A stretch of 64,000 bases of DNA from Massilia sp. BJB1822 (lineage in GTDB: Bacteria; Pseudomonadota; Gammaproteobacteria; Burkholderiales; Burkholderiaceae_D): assembly GCF_013369485.1 (NCBI RefSeq), contig NZ_JABWEB010000001.1, positions 248,001 through 312,000 of the forward strand. The letters run 5' to 3'. The notes beneath the pieces were generated by a model. It was not told where the DNA came from and did no database searches. It saw only the letters and a program-made list of their open reading frames with translations. Below, one piece after another: positions 25,139 to 34,861 of the stretch (positions are counted from its first letter, which is position 1; each line of letters starts with the position of its first letter). A program made the translations under genes and the position numbers.

Positions 25139-25870
25139 TCAGCCCGAGCGGCGCATCTCGGCCACGAAATCATAGTGATCGCTATGGCAGTAGGAGTGGG
25201 TCAGCTCGACCGCCTCGCCCGATTCCAGGTAGGCGATGCGGGTGATGAACAGGACGGCGCGGCCTTCCGCCACTTCCAGCTGGCGCGCCAGCTCGGGCGA
25301 AGCGTTCATGGCGCGCACATGCTGCAGCGCGCGCGCCGGCAGCTTGCCGACCGAATCCAGGTACTCGTACAGCGAATCGCCCACCGCGTCCGGCCGCGGC
25401 AGCACGGCCTCGGGCAGCACGCTGACCTCATACGCCATCACCACATCGTCGGCCAGGCGCAGGCGCTCCAGGCGCGCCACCTTGCTGCCGGGGGAAAGCG
25501 CGAGGCTGAGCTGCTCGTCGGCGCTGGCCACCACCACGCTGCGCTTGAGCCAGCGCGAGCCGGGCTTATAGCCGCGCTGCTGCAGCTGTTCGGAAAAACT
25601 CGTCAGATGTGATAGTGGCTGTTCGATGCGCGGCGCGATATAGTTGCCGGAACCGCGGCGGCGCACCACCAATCCCTGTTCCACCAGCTGGTCGATGGCC
25701 TTGCGGGCCGTCACGCGCGAGACATTGAGCTGTTCGGACAGCGTGCGCTCCGAGGGCAGGGCCTGGTCCACCTGGTAGCGGCCATTGCGCACTTCGTCGC
25801 TCAGTTTGCGGGCAATTTGCATATACAGCGGCGAACTGTCCGCTTTGAATTCAACGCTGGTCTGGCTCAT
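25139..25870 (-). CDS. GntR-family regulator with UTRA domain (NagR/HutC subfamily)
   Basis: A 243-residue repressor-type regulator. The N-terminal GntR winged helix (PLYMQIARKLSDEVRNG, LPSERTLSEQLNVSRVTARKAIDQL, RRRGSGNYI) is followed by a UTRA ligand domain (SFSEQLQQRGYKPGSRW to the C-terminal HSYCHSDHYDFVAEMRR). TTGGAGAAA gives a good ribosome site for ATG 25870; longer in-frame starts lack support. It heads the recycling operon. In this subfamily GlcNAc-6-P or GlcN-6-P often releases the repressor, and GlcNAc-6-P is the product of MurQ encoded next, so a feedback loop is likely. Confidence 0.88.
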   Translation of the reverse strand: MSQTSVEFKADSSPLYMQIARKLSDEVRNGRYQVDQALPSERTLSEQLNVSRVTARKAIDQLVEQGLVVRRRGSGNYIAPRIEQPLSHLTSFSEQLQQRGYKPGSRWLKRSVVVASADEQLSLALSPGSKVARLERLRLADDVVMAYEVSVLPEAVLPRPDAVGDSLYEYLDSVGKLPARALQHVRAMNASPELARQLEVAEGRAVLFITRIAYLESGEAVELTHSYCHSDHYDFVAEMRRSG

Positions 25871-25887
25871 TACACTTTCTCCAATTT

Positions 25888-25902
25888 CTATTAGTTTAAT
25901 AG
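25888..25902. promoter_or_regulatory. Perfect palindrome before the GntR-type regulator gene
   Basis: CTATTA-GTT-TAATAG is a perfect 6+3+6 palindrome ending about 10 bases before the ribosome site of the regulator. Its AT-rich form in an otherwise GC-rich gap and its position fit an autoregulatory operator. The rest of the 270-base gap to the DadA gene holds nothing else I can name. Confidence 0.45.
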
Positions 25903-26140
25903 GGACAGAGAATTTGCGCTGATTTTTAAAGAGATGAAAAAATGCTAAAGCCGCATGAAGACCGGTTATAGGCGGCCCGGCGCGGCGGAAAAGCCCACCG
26001 GTGTTGGCAATCCGCGACGGCTGGCAGGCTGAAACCGGACGGCGCATGACGCGCGGTTATAGCGGCCGCACGAGCTTTCATTGGCCCCGGCGCGGTCGCG
26101 GGCCTAAGCTCAACCCTCGGAAAATTCATGGTGGGGTCCA

Positions 26141-27394
26141 ATGCAGCACAATTCTTCGCAAGTCCTGGTGATCGGCGGCGGCGTGGTCGGCCTGGCGACG
26201 GCCTGGTGGCTGCTGGAAGCCGGTTTCCGCGTCACCCTGCTGGAACGCGAGGCGGAGGTGGGGTGCGGCGCCAGCTTGCGCAATGGCGGGCAGCTCAGCT
26301 ACCGCTATGTGTCGCCGCTGGCCGATGCGGGCGTGCCGCTGAAGGCGCTGCGCTGGCTGCTGCAGGATGCCGGGCCGCTGCGCTTCCGTCCCGAAGCCGA
26401 CTGGCGCCAGTGGCGCTGGCTGGCGCAGTTCCTCGCCAACTGCAATGCCGCCAGCAATGCGCGCACCACCCAGCGCCTACTGCTGCTGGGAGAACTGAGC
26501 CGCTGCATGATGTCCGAACTGGCGCTGCAACTGCCCCTGGCGGAATTCGGCTGGCGCGAAGCGGGCAAGCTGGTGGTCTACCGCACGCGCAGCGCTTTCG
26601 AGGCGGCCGTCGCCAAGCGCGACGCGGACGGACGGCGCCAGATCCTGTCCGGCGCCGAGTGCGCGCAGCTGGAACCGGCGCTGGCCGCGCTGGCGCCACG
26701 GCTGGCGGGCGGCATCTTCAACGCGGGCGAAGCGGTGGCCGACTGCCATGCCTTCTGCGTGGCGCTGGAAAAGCGCCTGCTCGCCCATCCGCGTTTTGAG
26801 GGCCGGGTGCAGGCCAAGGCGCGCGCCATCGTCATCGAGGACGGCAGCGTGGCGGGCGTGGCCAGCAGCGCGGGACGGCTGGAGGCCGAGCACTATGTAC
26901 TGGCCGCCGGCATCCAAAGCCGCGGCCTGGCGGCGACGGCCGACATCGACCTGCCCCTGTATCCGCTCAAGGGCTATAGCCTGAATGCCCCGATCCGCCC
27001 CGGCGACCAGGCGCCGGAAATCAGCGTCACCGATTTCGAGCGCAAGGTGCTGTACGCGCGCATCGGCTGGAATCTGCGGGTGGCGGCCATGGTCGATCTG
27101 GTGGGCGAGGACGCGTCCTATGACCCGCAGCGCGCGGCCGGCCTGCTGCGCCTCGCGCGCCAGACCATGCCCGGCGCCGCCGACTACGACCGCGTCGAAG
27201 GCTGGGCCGGACTGCGCCCCGCCACCCCGGACAGCGCGCCCATCCTCGGCCCCAGCCCCTACCCCAATCTGTGGCTGAACGTCGGCCACGGCCCGCTCGG
27301 CTTCACCTTCGCCTGCGGCTCGGCCGCCATCCTGGCTGACCTGATGCGCGGCAAAGCCCCCGCCATTCCCCTCGACGGCCTGCTGCTGCGCTGA
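26141..27394 (+). CDS. FAD-dependent D-amino-acid dehydrogenase (DadA-like)
   Basis: A 417-residue DAO-family flavoprotein. The Rossmann motif VLVIGGGVVGLATAWWL with ELERE-like acidic end (LLEREAEVGCGAS) and the signature NGGQLSYRYVSPLAD are typical of DadA, as is the C-terminal GWAGLRPATPDSAPILGPSP. DadA oxidises D-alanine and other D-amino acids to keto acids, passing electrons to the respiratory chain. It diverges from the GntR gene of the recycling operon. The D-Ala released by DacB, DdpX and LD-peptidases would be its substrate; that connection is inference. No alanine racemase gene is adjacent. Confidence 0.87.
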   Translation: MQHNSSQVLVIGGGVVGLATAWWLLEAGFRVTLLEREAEVGCGASLRNGGQLSYRYVSPLADAGVPLKALRWLLQDAGPLRFRPEADWRQWRWLAQFLANCNAASNARTTQRLLLLGELSRCMMSELALQLPLAEFGWREAGKLVVYRTRSAFEAAVAKRDADGRRQILSGAECAQLEPALAALAPRLAGGIFNAGEAVADCHAFCVALEKRLLAHPRFEGRVQAKARAIVIEDGSVAGVASSAGRLEAEHYVLAAGIQSRGLAATADIDLPLYPLKGYSLNAPIRPGDQAPEISVTDFERKVLYARIGWNLRVAAMVDLVGEDASYDPQRAAGLLRLARQTMPGAADYDRVEGWAGLRPATPDSAPILGPSPYPNLWLNVGHGPLGFTFACGSAAILADLMRGKAPAIPLDGLLLR

Positions 27395-27506
27395 GCCCTT
27401 ACACCCTGCCGCTTGGTGCTCTGGCCTGAGCCGCCATGCCGGCGGCCGTACCCCGTCCGCCGATATGGCGGATAATGGCGGGATTTTCCGCTGTCCGTCT
27501 TATTCA

Positions 27507-27938
27507 ATGACCAAGTCCAAGACCCCGGTGGGCTGTCCCTGCGGCGGCCCTGCGCTGGCTGCGTGCTGCGGCCCTTTCCTCGACGGCACCGCCGTGCCGC
27601 CCACGGCCGAACAGCTGATGCGCTCGCGCTATACGGCCTACTCCCTGCGCAATGAACCGTATCTATTGTCAACCTGGCATGCCAGCACCCGCCCCAGCGA
27701 GCAAATTATCGACCCCAAGGAGCAATTGCAGTGGCTGGGACTTGAGGTAAAATCTGGTTTACGTTTACGTCAACGTAAAGCAGAAGCGAAACTGGACGAG
27801 GATTTCGTGGAATTCGTGGCCCGCTGCCGCATCGGGGGCCGCGGCCAGCGACTGCACGAGATCAGCCGCTTCCTGCGCGAGCCGGATGCGGCGGGTACGC
27901 CGCGCTGGTTCTACGTTGACGGTGAATTTCCTGAATAG
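27507..27938 (+). CDS. YchJ family protein
   Basis: A 143-residue protein of unknown function. It has an N-terminal SEC-C-like metal-binding motif (CPCGGPALAACCGPF), the family block AEQLMRSRYTAYSL and a C-terminal NTF2-like part ending WFYVDGE. E. coli YchJ has a second SEC-C motif at its C-terminus which is absent here. The ATG at 27507 is chosen because family members begin shortly before CPCG; an ATG at 27465 would add 14 unlikely residues. No clear ribosome site is seen. A short GGAGGC / GCCTCC hairpin starts at the stop codon. Confidence 0.82.
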   Translation: MTKSKTPVGCPCGGPALAACCGPFLDGTAVPPTAEQLMRSRYTAYSLRNEPYLLSTWHASTRPSEQIIDPKEQLQWLGLEVKSGLRLRQRKAEAKLDEDFVEFVARCRIGGRGQRLHEISRFLREPDAAGTPRWFYVDGEFPE

Positions 27939-28004
27939 GAGGCTGTTTCCGGCCTCCCGGCCAAACCGCGTCGGAGACAACGCGATCTAATAAGAGGAAC
28001 CCGA

Positions 28005-29624
28005 ATGCCGCACATCGAAAGCAAACTCAATCCGCGCAGCGAAGATTTCAAGGCCAATGCGGCCGCCATGCAGGCCATCGTGGACGACTTGCGCGCCAAA
28101 GTCGCCAAGGTGGCCGAGGGCGGCGGCGAGGCGGCCTGCGCCAAGCATGTGGCGCGCGGCAAACTGCTGCCGCGCGACCGCGTGCAGATGCTGCTCGATC
28201 CCGGCACGCCCTTCCTCGAATTCTCGCAGCTGGCCGCCTACGGCATGTATCCGGACAAGGGCGCCGATGCGGCGCCGGCGGCGGGCATCATCACCGGCAT
28301 CGGCCGCGTGGCGGGCCAGGAATGCGTCATCGTCTGCAATGACGCCACCGTGAAAGGCGGCACCTACTATCCGATGACGGTCAAGAAGCACCTGCGCGCC
28401 CAGGAAATCGCCGACCAGAACAATCTGCCCTGCATCTACCTGGTCGATTCGGGCGGCGCCAACCTGCCCAACCAGGACGACGTCTTCCCCGACCGCGACC
28501 ACTTCGGCCGCATCTTCTTCAACCAGGCCAATCTGTCGGCCAAGGGCATTCCGCAGATCGCGGTGGTGATGGGTTCCTGCACGGCCGGCGGCGCCTACGT
28601 GCCGGCCATGAGCGACGAATCCATCATCGTCAAGGAACAGGGCACCATCTTCCTCGGCGGCCCACCGCTGGTGAAGGCGGCCACCGGCGAGGTGGTGTCG
28701 GCCGAAGACCTGGGCGGCGGCGACGTGCATACCCGCCTGTCGGGCGTGGCCGACCACCTGGCGCAGAACGATATGCACGCGCTGTCGATGGCGCGCAGCA
28801 TCGTCTCGAACCTGAACCGGCAAAAGCCGCAGCAGGGCGCGCTGCGCGAAGCGGTGGAGCCGAAATACGCGCCGCAAGAACTGTATGGCGTGATCCCGGT
28901 CGATACGCGCAAGCCTTTCGATATCCGCGAAGTGATCGCCCGCATCGTCGACGGCAGCGAATTCGACGAGTTCAAGGCGCGCTACGGCACCACCCTGGTG
29001 TGCGGCTTCGCCCATATCTACGGCATGAAGGTCGGCATCATCGCCAATAACGGCATCCTGTTCTCGGAGTCGGCGCTGAAAGGCACGCACTTCATCGAAC
29101 TGTGCTGCCAGCGCAAGATTCCCCTGGTCTTCCTGCAGAACATCACCGGCTTCATGGTCGGCCGCAAGTACGAGAACGAGGGCATCGCCCGCAACGGCGC
29201 CAAGATGGTGACGGCGGTGGCGACGGCCTCTGTGCCGAAATTCACCGTCATCATCGGCGGCAGCTTCGGCGCCGGCAATTACGGCATGTGCGGCCGCGCC
29301 TTCTCGCCGCGCTTCCTGTGGATGTGGCCTAATGCGCGCATCTCGGTGATGGGCGGCGACCAGGCGGCATCGGTGCTGGCCACGGTCAAGCGCGACGGTA
29401 TCGAGGGCAAGGGCGGCCAGTGGTCGGCCGAGGAGGAGGCTTCCTTCAAGCAGCCGATCAAGGAGCAGTACGAGCATCAGGGCCATCCCTACTACGCCAC
29501 GGCGCGCCTGTGGGACGATGGCGTGATCGATCCGGCCGATACGCGCATGGTGCTGGGCCTGGGCCTGTCGGCGGCATTGAACGCCGAAATCCAGGACACC
29601 AAATTCGGCGTATTCCGCATGTAA
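28005..29624 (+). CDS. mccB: 3-methylcrotonyl-CoA carboxylase, beta (carboxyltransferase) subunit
   Basis: A 539-residue carboxyltransferase, the usual length for MccB/LiuB. Motifs include [71 protein letters not shown] and [20 protein letters not shown]. It carboxylates 3-methylcrotonyl-CoA in leucine breakdown together with the biotinylated alpha subunit at 34862. AAGAGGA (27992-27998) marks the start. It heads an operon that continues with the methylglutaconyl-CoA hydratase and then biotin genes. No isovaleryl-CoA dehydrogenase gene precedes it, unlike most liu clusters. Confidence 0.93.
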   Translation: MPHIESKLNPRSEDFKANAAAMQAIVDDLRAKVAKVAEGGGEAACAKHVARGKLLPRDRVQMLLDPGTPFLEFSQLAAYGMYPDKGADAAPAAGIITGIGRVAGQECVIVCNDATVKGGTYYPMTVKKHLRAQEIADQNNLPCIYLVDSGGANLPNQDDVFPDRDHFGRIFFNQANLSAKGIPQIAVVMGSCTAGGAYVPAMSDESIIVKEQGTIFLGGPPLVKAATGEVVSAEDLGGGDVHTRLSGVADHLAQNDMHALSMARSIVSNLNRQKPQQGALREAVEPKYAPQELYGVIPVDTRKPFDIREVIARIVDGSEFDEFKARYGTTLVCGFAHIYGMKVGIIANNGILFSESALKGTHFIELCCQRKIPLVFLQNITGFMVGRKYENEGIARNGAKMVTAVATASVPKFTVIIGGSFGAGNYGMCGRAFSPRFLWMWPNARISVMGGDQAASVLATVKRDGIEGKGGQWSAEEEASFKQPIKEQYEHQGHPYYATARLWDDGVIDPADTRMVLGLGLSAALNAEIQDTKFGVFRM

Positions 29625-29634
29625 GGAGAAGACC

Positions 29635-30420
29635 ATGGACTATCAGACCCTGACCATCTCCATCGCCGACAAGCTGGCCACCGTGACCCTGAACCGTCCC
29701 GATGTACGCAACGCCTTCAACGAACAGACCATCAACGAGCTGACCCTGGCCTTCAATGAGCTGGGCCGCGACGACGTGGTGCGCGCCATCGTGCTGGCGG
29801 CGAACGGCCCGGCCTTCTGTGCCGGGGCGGACCTGAACTGGATGAAGAAAATGGCGGGCTACACGCACGCCGAAAACCAAGCCGACGCCATGCAGCTGGC
29901 GCAGATGCTGCGCGCCATCTACCTCTGCGCCAAGCCCGTGGTGGCCAAGGTGCAGGGCGACTGCTATGCGGGCGGCATGGGCCTGGTGGCCGCCTGCGAT
30001 ATCGCGGTGGCCGCGGAAGAGGCCAATTTCTGCCTGAGCGAAGCGAAGCTGGGACTGATTCCGGCTACTATTTCGCCTTATGTCATCAAGGCCATGGGCG
30101 AAAACGCGGCGCGCCGCTACTTCCTCACGGCCGAACGCTTCAGCGCGCGCGAAGCGCACCGCATCGGCTTCGTGCACGAAACGGTGGGCGCCGACACGCT
30201 GGATGCGAAAGTCAATGAAATCGTTAAAGCACTGCTGACGAACAGCCCGAATGCCGTGAAAGAGGCCAAGGTGCTGGTGCGCGAGGTGGTGAACCAGCCG
30301 GTGAGCGATGCGCTGCTGGCCGACACCGCGCTGCGCATCGCGCAGATCCGGGCGTCGGAGCAGGGCCGCGAAGGCGTGCAATCCTTCCTGGAGAAGCGCA
30401 AGCCGAACTGGCTGAACTAA
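29635..30420 (+). CDS. Methylglutaconyl-CoA hydratase (enoyl-CoA hydratase family, LiuC-like)
   Basis: A 261-residue crotonase-fold enzyme. The oxyanion-hole segments are LAANGPAFCAGADLNWMKKMAGY and QGDCYAGGMGLVAACDIAVA; LSEAKLGLIPATISPYVIKAMGE follows. The GADLNWM and LIPATISPYV forms are those of methylglutaconyl-CoA hydratases, and the position after mccB supports that step: 3-methylglutaconyl-CoA to HMG-CoA. TAAGGAGAAG overlaps the mccB stop, showing operon organisation. It is followed after 18 bases by bioA. Confidence 0.9.
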   Translation: MDYQTLTISIADKLATVTLNRPDVRNAFNEQTINELTLAFNELGRDDVVRAIVLAANGPAFCAGADLNWMKKMAGYTHAENQADAMQLAQMLRAIYLCAKPVVAKVQGDCYAGGMGLVAACDIAVAAEEANFCLSEAKLGLIPATISPYVIKAMGENAARRYFLTAERFSAREAHRIGFVHETVGADTLDAKVNEIVKALLTNSPNAVKEAKVLVREVVNQPVSDALLADTALRIAQIRASEQGREGVQSFLEKRKPNWLN

Positions 30421-30438
30421 AGAATGGAGCAGTAATTT

Positions 30439-31779
30439 TTGGAAGCGAACCGACAAACCGACTGGGTAGCGCGCAGCCTGCGCAGCGTATGGCATCCCTG
30501 CACCCAGATGCAGCATCATGAAAGCACGCCGCTGATTCCGGTCAGCCATGGGCGTGGCGCATGGCTGTACGACCACCAGGGCAACCGTTATCTGGATGCG
30601 ATCAGCTCCTGGTGGGTGAATCTGTTCGGCCACGCCAATCCGCGCATCAACGCGGCGCTGCGCGAGCAGCTGGACATGCTGGAACACGCGATGCTGGCCG
30701 GCTTCACCCATGAACCGGTGATCCAGCTGTCGGAACGCCTGTCGGACCTGACCCAAAACAACTTGGGCCACGCCTTCTACGCCTCGGACGGCGCTTCCGC
30801 CGTCGAGATCGCGCTGAAGATGAGCTTCCACGCCTGGCGCAATCTTGGTAACAGCGGCGGCAAGGGCGGGAAGCAGGAATTCCTCTGCCTCAAGGGCAGC
30901 TATCACGGCGAAACCATCGGCGCGCTGGCCGTGACCGATGTGGCCCTGTTCAAGGATGCCTACGGCCCACTGCTGCGCGCTGCGCAGACCGTGATGTCGC
31001 CCGATGCGCGCCAGGCCGAACCAGGCGAAACGGCGCAGGACGTGGCGCGCCGCGCCGCCGCCGACGTGGAGCGCGCCTTCCAGCAAGCCGAAGGCCGCAT
31101 CGCCGCCATCATCATCGAGCCGCTGGTACAGTGCGCCACCGGCTTCGCCATGCACGATCCCCTGTATCTGCAACTGGTGCGCGCGCTGTGCGACCGCTAC
31201 CAGGTGCATATGATCCTGGACGAAATCGCCGTCGGCTGCGGCCGCACCGGCACCTTCTTCGCCTGCGAGCAGGCCGGAATCTGGCCGGACTTCCTGTGCC
31301 TGTCGAAAGGCATCAGCGGCGGCTACCTGCCGCTGTCCATCGTGCTCTCGCGCGAAGAGATTTACCAGGCTTTCTACAGCGAAGACGTAACGCGCGGCTT
31401 CCTGCATTCGCACTCTTACACCGGCAATCCGCTGGCCTGCCGCGCCGCGCTGGCCACGCTGGACATCTTCGCCGAAGACCATGTACTGGAAGCGAACAAG
31501 GCGCGCGCCGCCCGCATCACCGCGGCGCTGGCGCCGCTGGCCCAGCATGAGCGCACGCGGCATTTCCGCCAGCGCGGCATGATCTGGGCCTTCGACGCCA
31601 TCGATGCGGCGCCGGGCTTCTCGCGCCGCTTCTTCGCCAACGCCACGCAGCAGGAACTGCTGCTGCGCCCCATCGGTTCCACCGTGTACCTGATGCCGCC
31701 GTATATCCTCAACGATGAGGAAATCGGCATCCTCGCCCAGCGCACGCTGGCCGTGTTCGAACAAAGCCTGGCGGAATGA
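30439..31779 (+). CDS. bioA: Adenosylmethionine-8-amino-7-oxononanoate transaminase
   Basis: A 446-residue PLP enzyme that makes 7,8-diaminononanoate using SAM as amino donor. Evident are WHPCTQMQHHE, the substrate motif ISSWWVNLFGHANPRIN, KGSYHGETIGALAVTD, the PLP Asp in HMILDEIAVGCGRTG, and the PLP-binding Lys in LSKGISGGYLPLS. The start appears to be TTG at 30439, 10 bases after GGAG; no ATG fits, so initiation may be weak. It begins the biotin block inserted in the leucine operon, and its end overlaps bioF by ATGA. Confidence 0.94.
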   Translation: MEANRQTDWVARSLRSVWHPCTQMQHHESTPLIPVSHGRGAWLYDHQGNRYLDAISSWWVNLFGHANPRINAALREQLDMLEHAMLAGFTHEPVIQLSERLSDLTQNNLGHAFYASDGASAVEIALKMSFHAWRNLGNSGGKGGKQEFLCLKGSYHGETIGALAVTDVALFKDAYGPLLRAAQTVMSPDARQAEPGETAQDVARRAAADVERAFQQAEGRIAAIIIEPLVQCATGFAMHDPLYLQLVRALCDRYQVHMILDEIAVGCGRTGTFFACEQAGIWPDFLCLSKGISGGYLPLSIVLSREEIYQAFYSEDVTRGFLHSHSYTGNPLACRAALATLDIFAEDHVLEANKARAARITAALAPLAQHERTRHFRQRGMIWAFDAIDAAPGFSRRFFANATQQELLLRPIGSTVYLMPPYILNDEEIGILAQRTLAVFEQSLAE

Positions 31780-32966
31780 CGATGGAATTGCTGGAAAAAC
31801 TGGAAAGCGAGCTGCAAGGCTTGCAAGAGAAAAATCTGATCCGCAAGCGCCGCGCGGTGGAAACGCCCTGCGGCCCGCGCATGAAGGTGGGCGGCCGCGA
31901 ACTGCTGGCTTTCTGCAGCAACGACTATCTGGGCCTGGCCAGCCATGCGCTGATCGCCGAAGCGCTGCGCGAAGGCGTGGACCTGTACGGCACCGGCAGC
32001 GGCGCTTCGCACCTGATCAGCGGCCATAGCCGCGCCCACGTGCAGCTGGAAGAAAAGCTGGCCGAATACGTCGGCCCGAACCTGGTCGAGCCGCGCGCGC
32101 TTTACTTCTGCACCGGCTATATGGCGAATCTGGCCGTGCTGACCGGCCTCGCGGTGGGCGACAAGAATACGGAAATCTTCTCCGAGTCGCTCAACCACGC
32201 CTCCCTGATCGACGGCGCGCGCCTGGCGCGCACCAGCTTGAAAGTCTATCCGCACGCCGATGTGGCAGCGCTGGAAGGCATGCTGCAAGCCAGCACCGCC
32301 AGCAACAAGATCGTCGTCACCGACGCCGTGTTCAGCATGGACGGCAATCTGGCGCCGCTGCCGCAGTTGCTGGCCCTGTGCGAACGCCACGGCGCCTGGC
32401 TGGTGGTGGACGACGCCCACGGCTTCGGCACGCTGGGCAGCCGCGGACGCGGCGCGCTGGAGCATTTCGGCCTGCAATCGCCGCATATTGTCTATGTCGG
32501 CACGCTGGGCAAGGCCGCCGGCGTGGGCGGCGCTTTCGGCGCCGCCCACCGCAGCGTGATCGAGACCCTGGTGCAGCGCGCCCGCCCGTATATCTTCACC
32601 ACGGCCGCGCCGCCGGCCCTGGCCCACGCTCTGCTTACCAGCCTGGATATCCTGGGTGGCGCCGAAGGCCGGGAGCGCCGCGCGCACTTGCAAGCTTTGG
32701 TGGCACAATTGCAGGATGGCCTGCGCCTGCAGCGCTGGCGGCTGCTGCCCTCGCACACGGCAATCCAGCCCATTATCATCGGCGACAACGCGGAAACCAT
32801 GCGCGCCGCCGCCGCCTTGTACGAGCAAGGCATCTGGGTCGGCGGCATCCGTCCGCCCACGGTGCCGGCGGATACGGCGCGCCTGCGCATCACGCTGTCG
32901 GCCGGCCATAGCACGCTCGACGTGGCGCAGCTGATCGCCGCGCTCAACGAACTGGAAAGGACGTAA
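31776..32966 (+). CDS. bioF: 8-amino-7-oxononanoate synthase
   Basis: A 396-residue alpha-oxoamine synthase condensing pimeloyl-CoA (or -ACP) with L-alanine. Motifs: [54 protein letters not shown], and the PLP Lys in [13 protein letters not shown]. The start overlaps the bioA stop by 4 bases; a second ATG two codons on is also possible. It is followed by bioD after one base. Confidence 0.95.
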   Translation: MTMELLEKLESELQGLQEKNLIRKRRAVETPCGPRMKVGGRELLAFCSNDYLGLASHALIAEALREGVDLYGTGSGASHLISGHSRAHVQLEEKLAEYVGPNLVEPRALYFCTGYMANLAVLTGLAVGDKNTEIFSESLNHASLIDGARLARTSLKVYPHADVAALEGMLQASTASNKIVVTDAVFSMDGNLAPLPQLLALCERHGAWLVVDDAHGFGTLGSRGRGALEHFGLQSPHIVYVGTLGKAAGVGGAFGAAHRSVIETLVQRARPYIFTTAAPPALAHALLTSLDILGGAEGRERRAHLQALVAQLQDGLRLQRWRLLPSHTAIQPIIIGDNAETMRAAAALYEQGIWVGGIRPPTVPADTARLRITLSAGHSTLDVAQLIAALNELERT

Positions 32967-32967
32967 G

Positions 32968-33735
32968 ATGGCCCTGGAAGATCCGGTGATCGCACCTCAA
33001 ACCGAAACGGCGCCCGCCGCCAGCGGCATGCCGCCCCGCTTCTCCTGCTTTGTCACGGGTACCGATACCGAAATCGGCAAGACCCTGACCTCGGCCGCCA
33101 TGCTGTATGCGCTGGCGCGCAGTGGCGCGCGCGCCTGCGGCATGAAGCCGATCGCGGCCGGCGCCGAGCTGCGCGACGGCCGTCTGCACAACGACGATGC
33201 CGATATGCTGGCGGCAGCCGGCAATGTCGCCATGCTGCCCGAACTGACCACGCCTTTCATGCTGAAAGAACCGGCCGCGCCGCATATCGCCGCCGCGCTG
33301 GAAGGCGTGACCATCGATCCGGTGCCGATTCTGGCCGCCTACCTGGAAATCGCCGCCGCCACCGACGCTACCGTGGTGGAGGGCGTGGGTGGCTTCCGCG
33401 TGCCGCTCAACGACGACTACGACAGTGCCGACCTGGCGCAGCAACTGAATCTGCCGGTGGTGATGGTGGTGGGCATGCGCCTGGGCTGCATCAGCCAGGC
33501 CTTGCTGACCGCCGAAGCGATCGCCGCGCGCGGCCTGAAGCTGGTGGGCTGGGTGGCCAATGCGCTGGAAGCGGAAATGAGCTTCTTCGACGAGAATATC
33601 GCAGCGCTGGAAGCGCGCCTCGGCGCCCCGCTGCTGGGCCGCGTGCCGCGCCTGGAACAGCCCACAGCCGCCGCCGCCGCCGAATACCTGAACTTTACGA
33701 GCCTGCCCAACTGGCCAGTCCGTCATAATAATTGA
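32968..33735 (+). CDS. bioD: ATP-dependent dethiobiotin synthetase
   Basis: A 255-residue P-loop enzyme closing the ureido ring of dethiobiotin with CO2 and ATP. The N-terminal [18 protein letters not shown] is the modified P-loop, followed by [24 protein letters not shown] and [18 protein letters not shown]. About 20 extra residues precede the P-loop compared with E. coli BioD. GAAAGGA, within the bioF end, serves as ribosome site. Confidence 0.94.
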   Translation: MALEDPVIAPQTETAPAASGMPPRFSCFVTGTDTEIGKTLTSAAMLYALARSGARACGMKPIAAGAELRDGRLHNDDADMLAAAGNVAMLPELTTPFMLKEPAAPHIAAALEGVTIDPVPILAAYLEIAAATDATVVEGVGGFRVPLNDDYDSADLAQQLNLPVVMVVGMRLGCISQALLTAEAIAARGLKLVGWVANALEAEMSFFDENIAALEARLGAPLLGRVPRLEQPTAAAAAEYLNFTSLPNWPVRHNN

Positions 33736-33752
33736 ACGTGTAAGGAAAGAAA

Positions 33753-34799
33753 ATGCCGCAAACCCTGCAAGAACCAAAAACCGTCGCCCTGCACCGCCCT
33801 ACCGCGGCCATCAAGCTGCCGGAAGCGGCGACCTGGCCGCGCGAAGAGGTGCTGGCCCTGTTCGAACTGCCTTTCCCTGAGCTGATGTTCCGCGCCCAGC
33901 AAGTCCAGCGCGCCAACTTCCCCGAAGGCGATGTGGAACTGGCCACCCTGCTGTCGATCAAGACCGGCGGTTGCGAAGAGGATTGCGGCTACTGCCCGCA
34001 GGCGGCGCGCTATGACACCGGCGTCGAAGCAAAGAAGATCCTGGGCATCGACACCGTGCTGGAAGCGGCCCGCCAGGCCAAGGAAAACGGCGCGACCCGC
34101 TTCTGCATGGGCGCTGCATGGCGCAGCCCGAAAGAGCGCGATATGGACAAGATCGAAGAGATGGTGCGCGAAGTGAAGGCGCTGGGCCTGGAAACTTGCG
34201 CCACCCTGGGCATGCTGGAAGAAGACCAGGCCGAGCGCCTGAAAGCCGCAGGCCTGGACTACTACAACCACAATCTGGACACCGCGCCCGAGTTCTACGA
34301 TAACGTGATCTCCACCCGCGAATACCAGGACCGCCTGGACACCCTGGGCCATGTGCGCAACGCCGGCCTGAAAATCTGCTGCGGCGGCATCGTCGGCATG
34401 GGCGAAACGCGCGATCAGCGCGCCGGCCTGATCGCCCAGCTGGCGAACCTGAATCCGTATCCTGAATCGGTGCCGATCAACCACCTGGTGCAGGTGGAAG
34501 GCACGCCGCTGTATGGCATGGACCGTCTCGACCCGCTGGAATTCGTGCGCACCATCGCCGTGGCCCGCATCACCATGCCGAAAGCGCGCGTGCGCCTGTC
34601 TGCCGGCCGCCGCGAGCTGGGCGAAGCGGTGCAGGCGATGTGCTTCATGGCCGGCGCCAACTCCATCTTCTACGGCGACAAGCTGCTGACCACCGATAAC
34701 CCGGAAGCGAACGACGACCGCGCCCTGCTGGCCAAACTGGGCCTGCCGACGCGCGCCGCCACCCTGGAATCGGTGCAGAAGGAAAGCTGCGGCTGCTGA
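33753..34799 (+). CDS. bioB: Biotin synthase
   Basis: A 348-residue radical-SAM enzyme that inserts sulfur into dethiobiotin. The [4Fe-4S]-SAM motif [10 protein letters not shown] is intact; further conserved parts are [55 protein letters not shown] and the C-terminal [19 protein letters not shown]. Ribosome site TAAGGAAAG. Biotin made here is needed by the carboxylase encoded before and after this block. bioC, bioH and other pimelate genes are not in the window. Confidence 0.96.
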   Translation: MPQTLQEPKTVALHRPTAAIKLPEAATWPREEVLALFELPFPELMFRAQQVQRANFPEGDVELATLLSIKTGGCEEDCGYCPQAARYDTGVEAKKILGIDTVLEAARQAKENGATRFCMGAAWRSPKERDMDKIEEMVREVKALGLETCATLGMLEEDQAERLKAAGLDYYNHNLDTAPEFYDNVISTREYQDRLDTLGHVRNAGLKICCGGIVGMGETRDQRAGLIAQLANLNPYPESVPINHLVQVEGTPLYGMDRLDPLEFVRTIAVARITMPKARVRLSAGRRELGEAVQAMCFMAGANSIFYGDKLLTTDNPEANDDRALLAKLGLPTRAATLESVQKESCGC

Positions 34800-34861
34800 T
34801 CCCGGCCTTGAAACCCCTCGACAAAAAAACTTCCAGCCCTTGAGCTGTAAAGAGAGAGACC

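Noticed and set aside
27938..27957. GGAGGC / GCCTCC hairpin after the YchJ gene as a terminator
   Set aside because: The stem is 6 bp and there is no T-run; the mccB ribosome site follows closely.
29458..31764. Long minus-strand frame opposite the hydratase and bioA genes
   Set aside because: No motifs, no ribosome site, and both genes on the + strand are certain.
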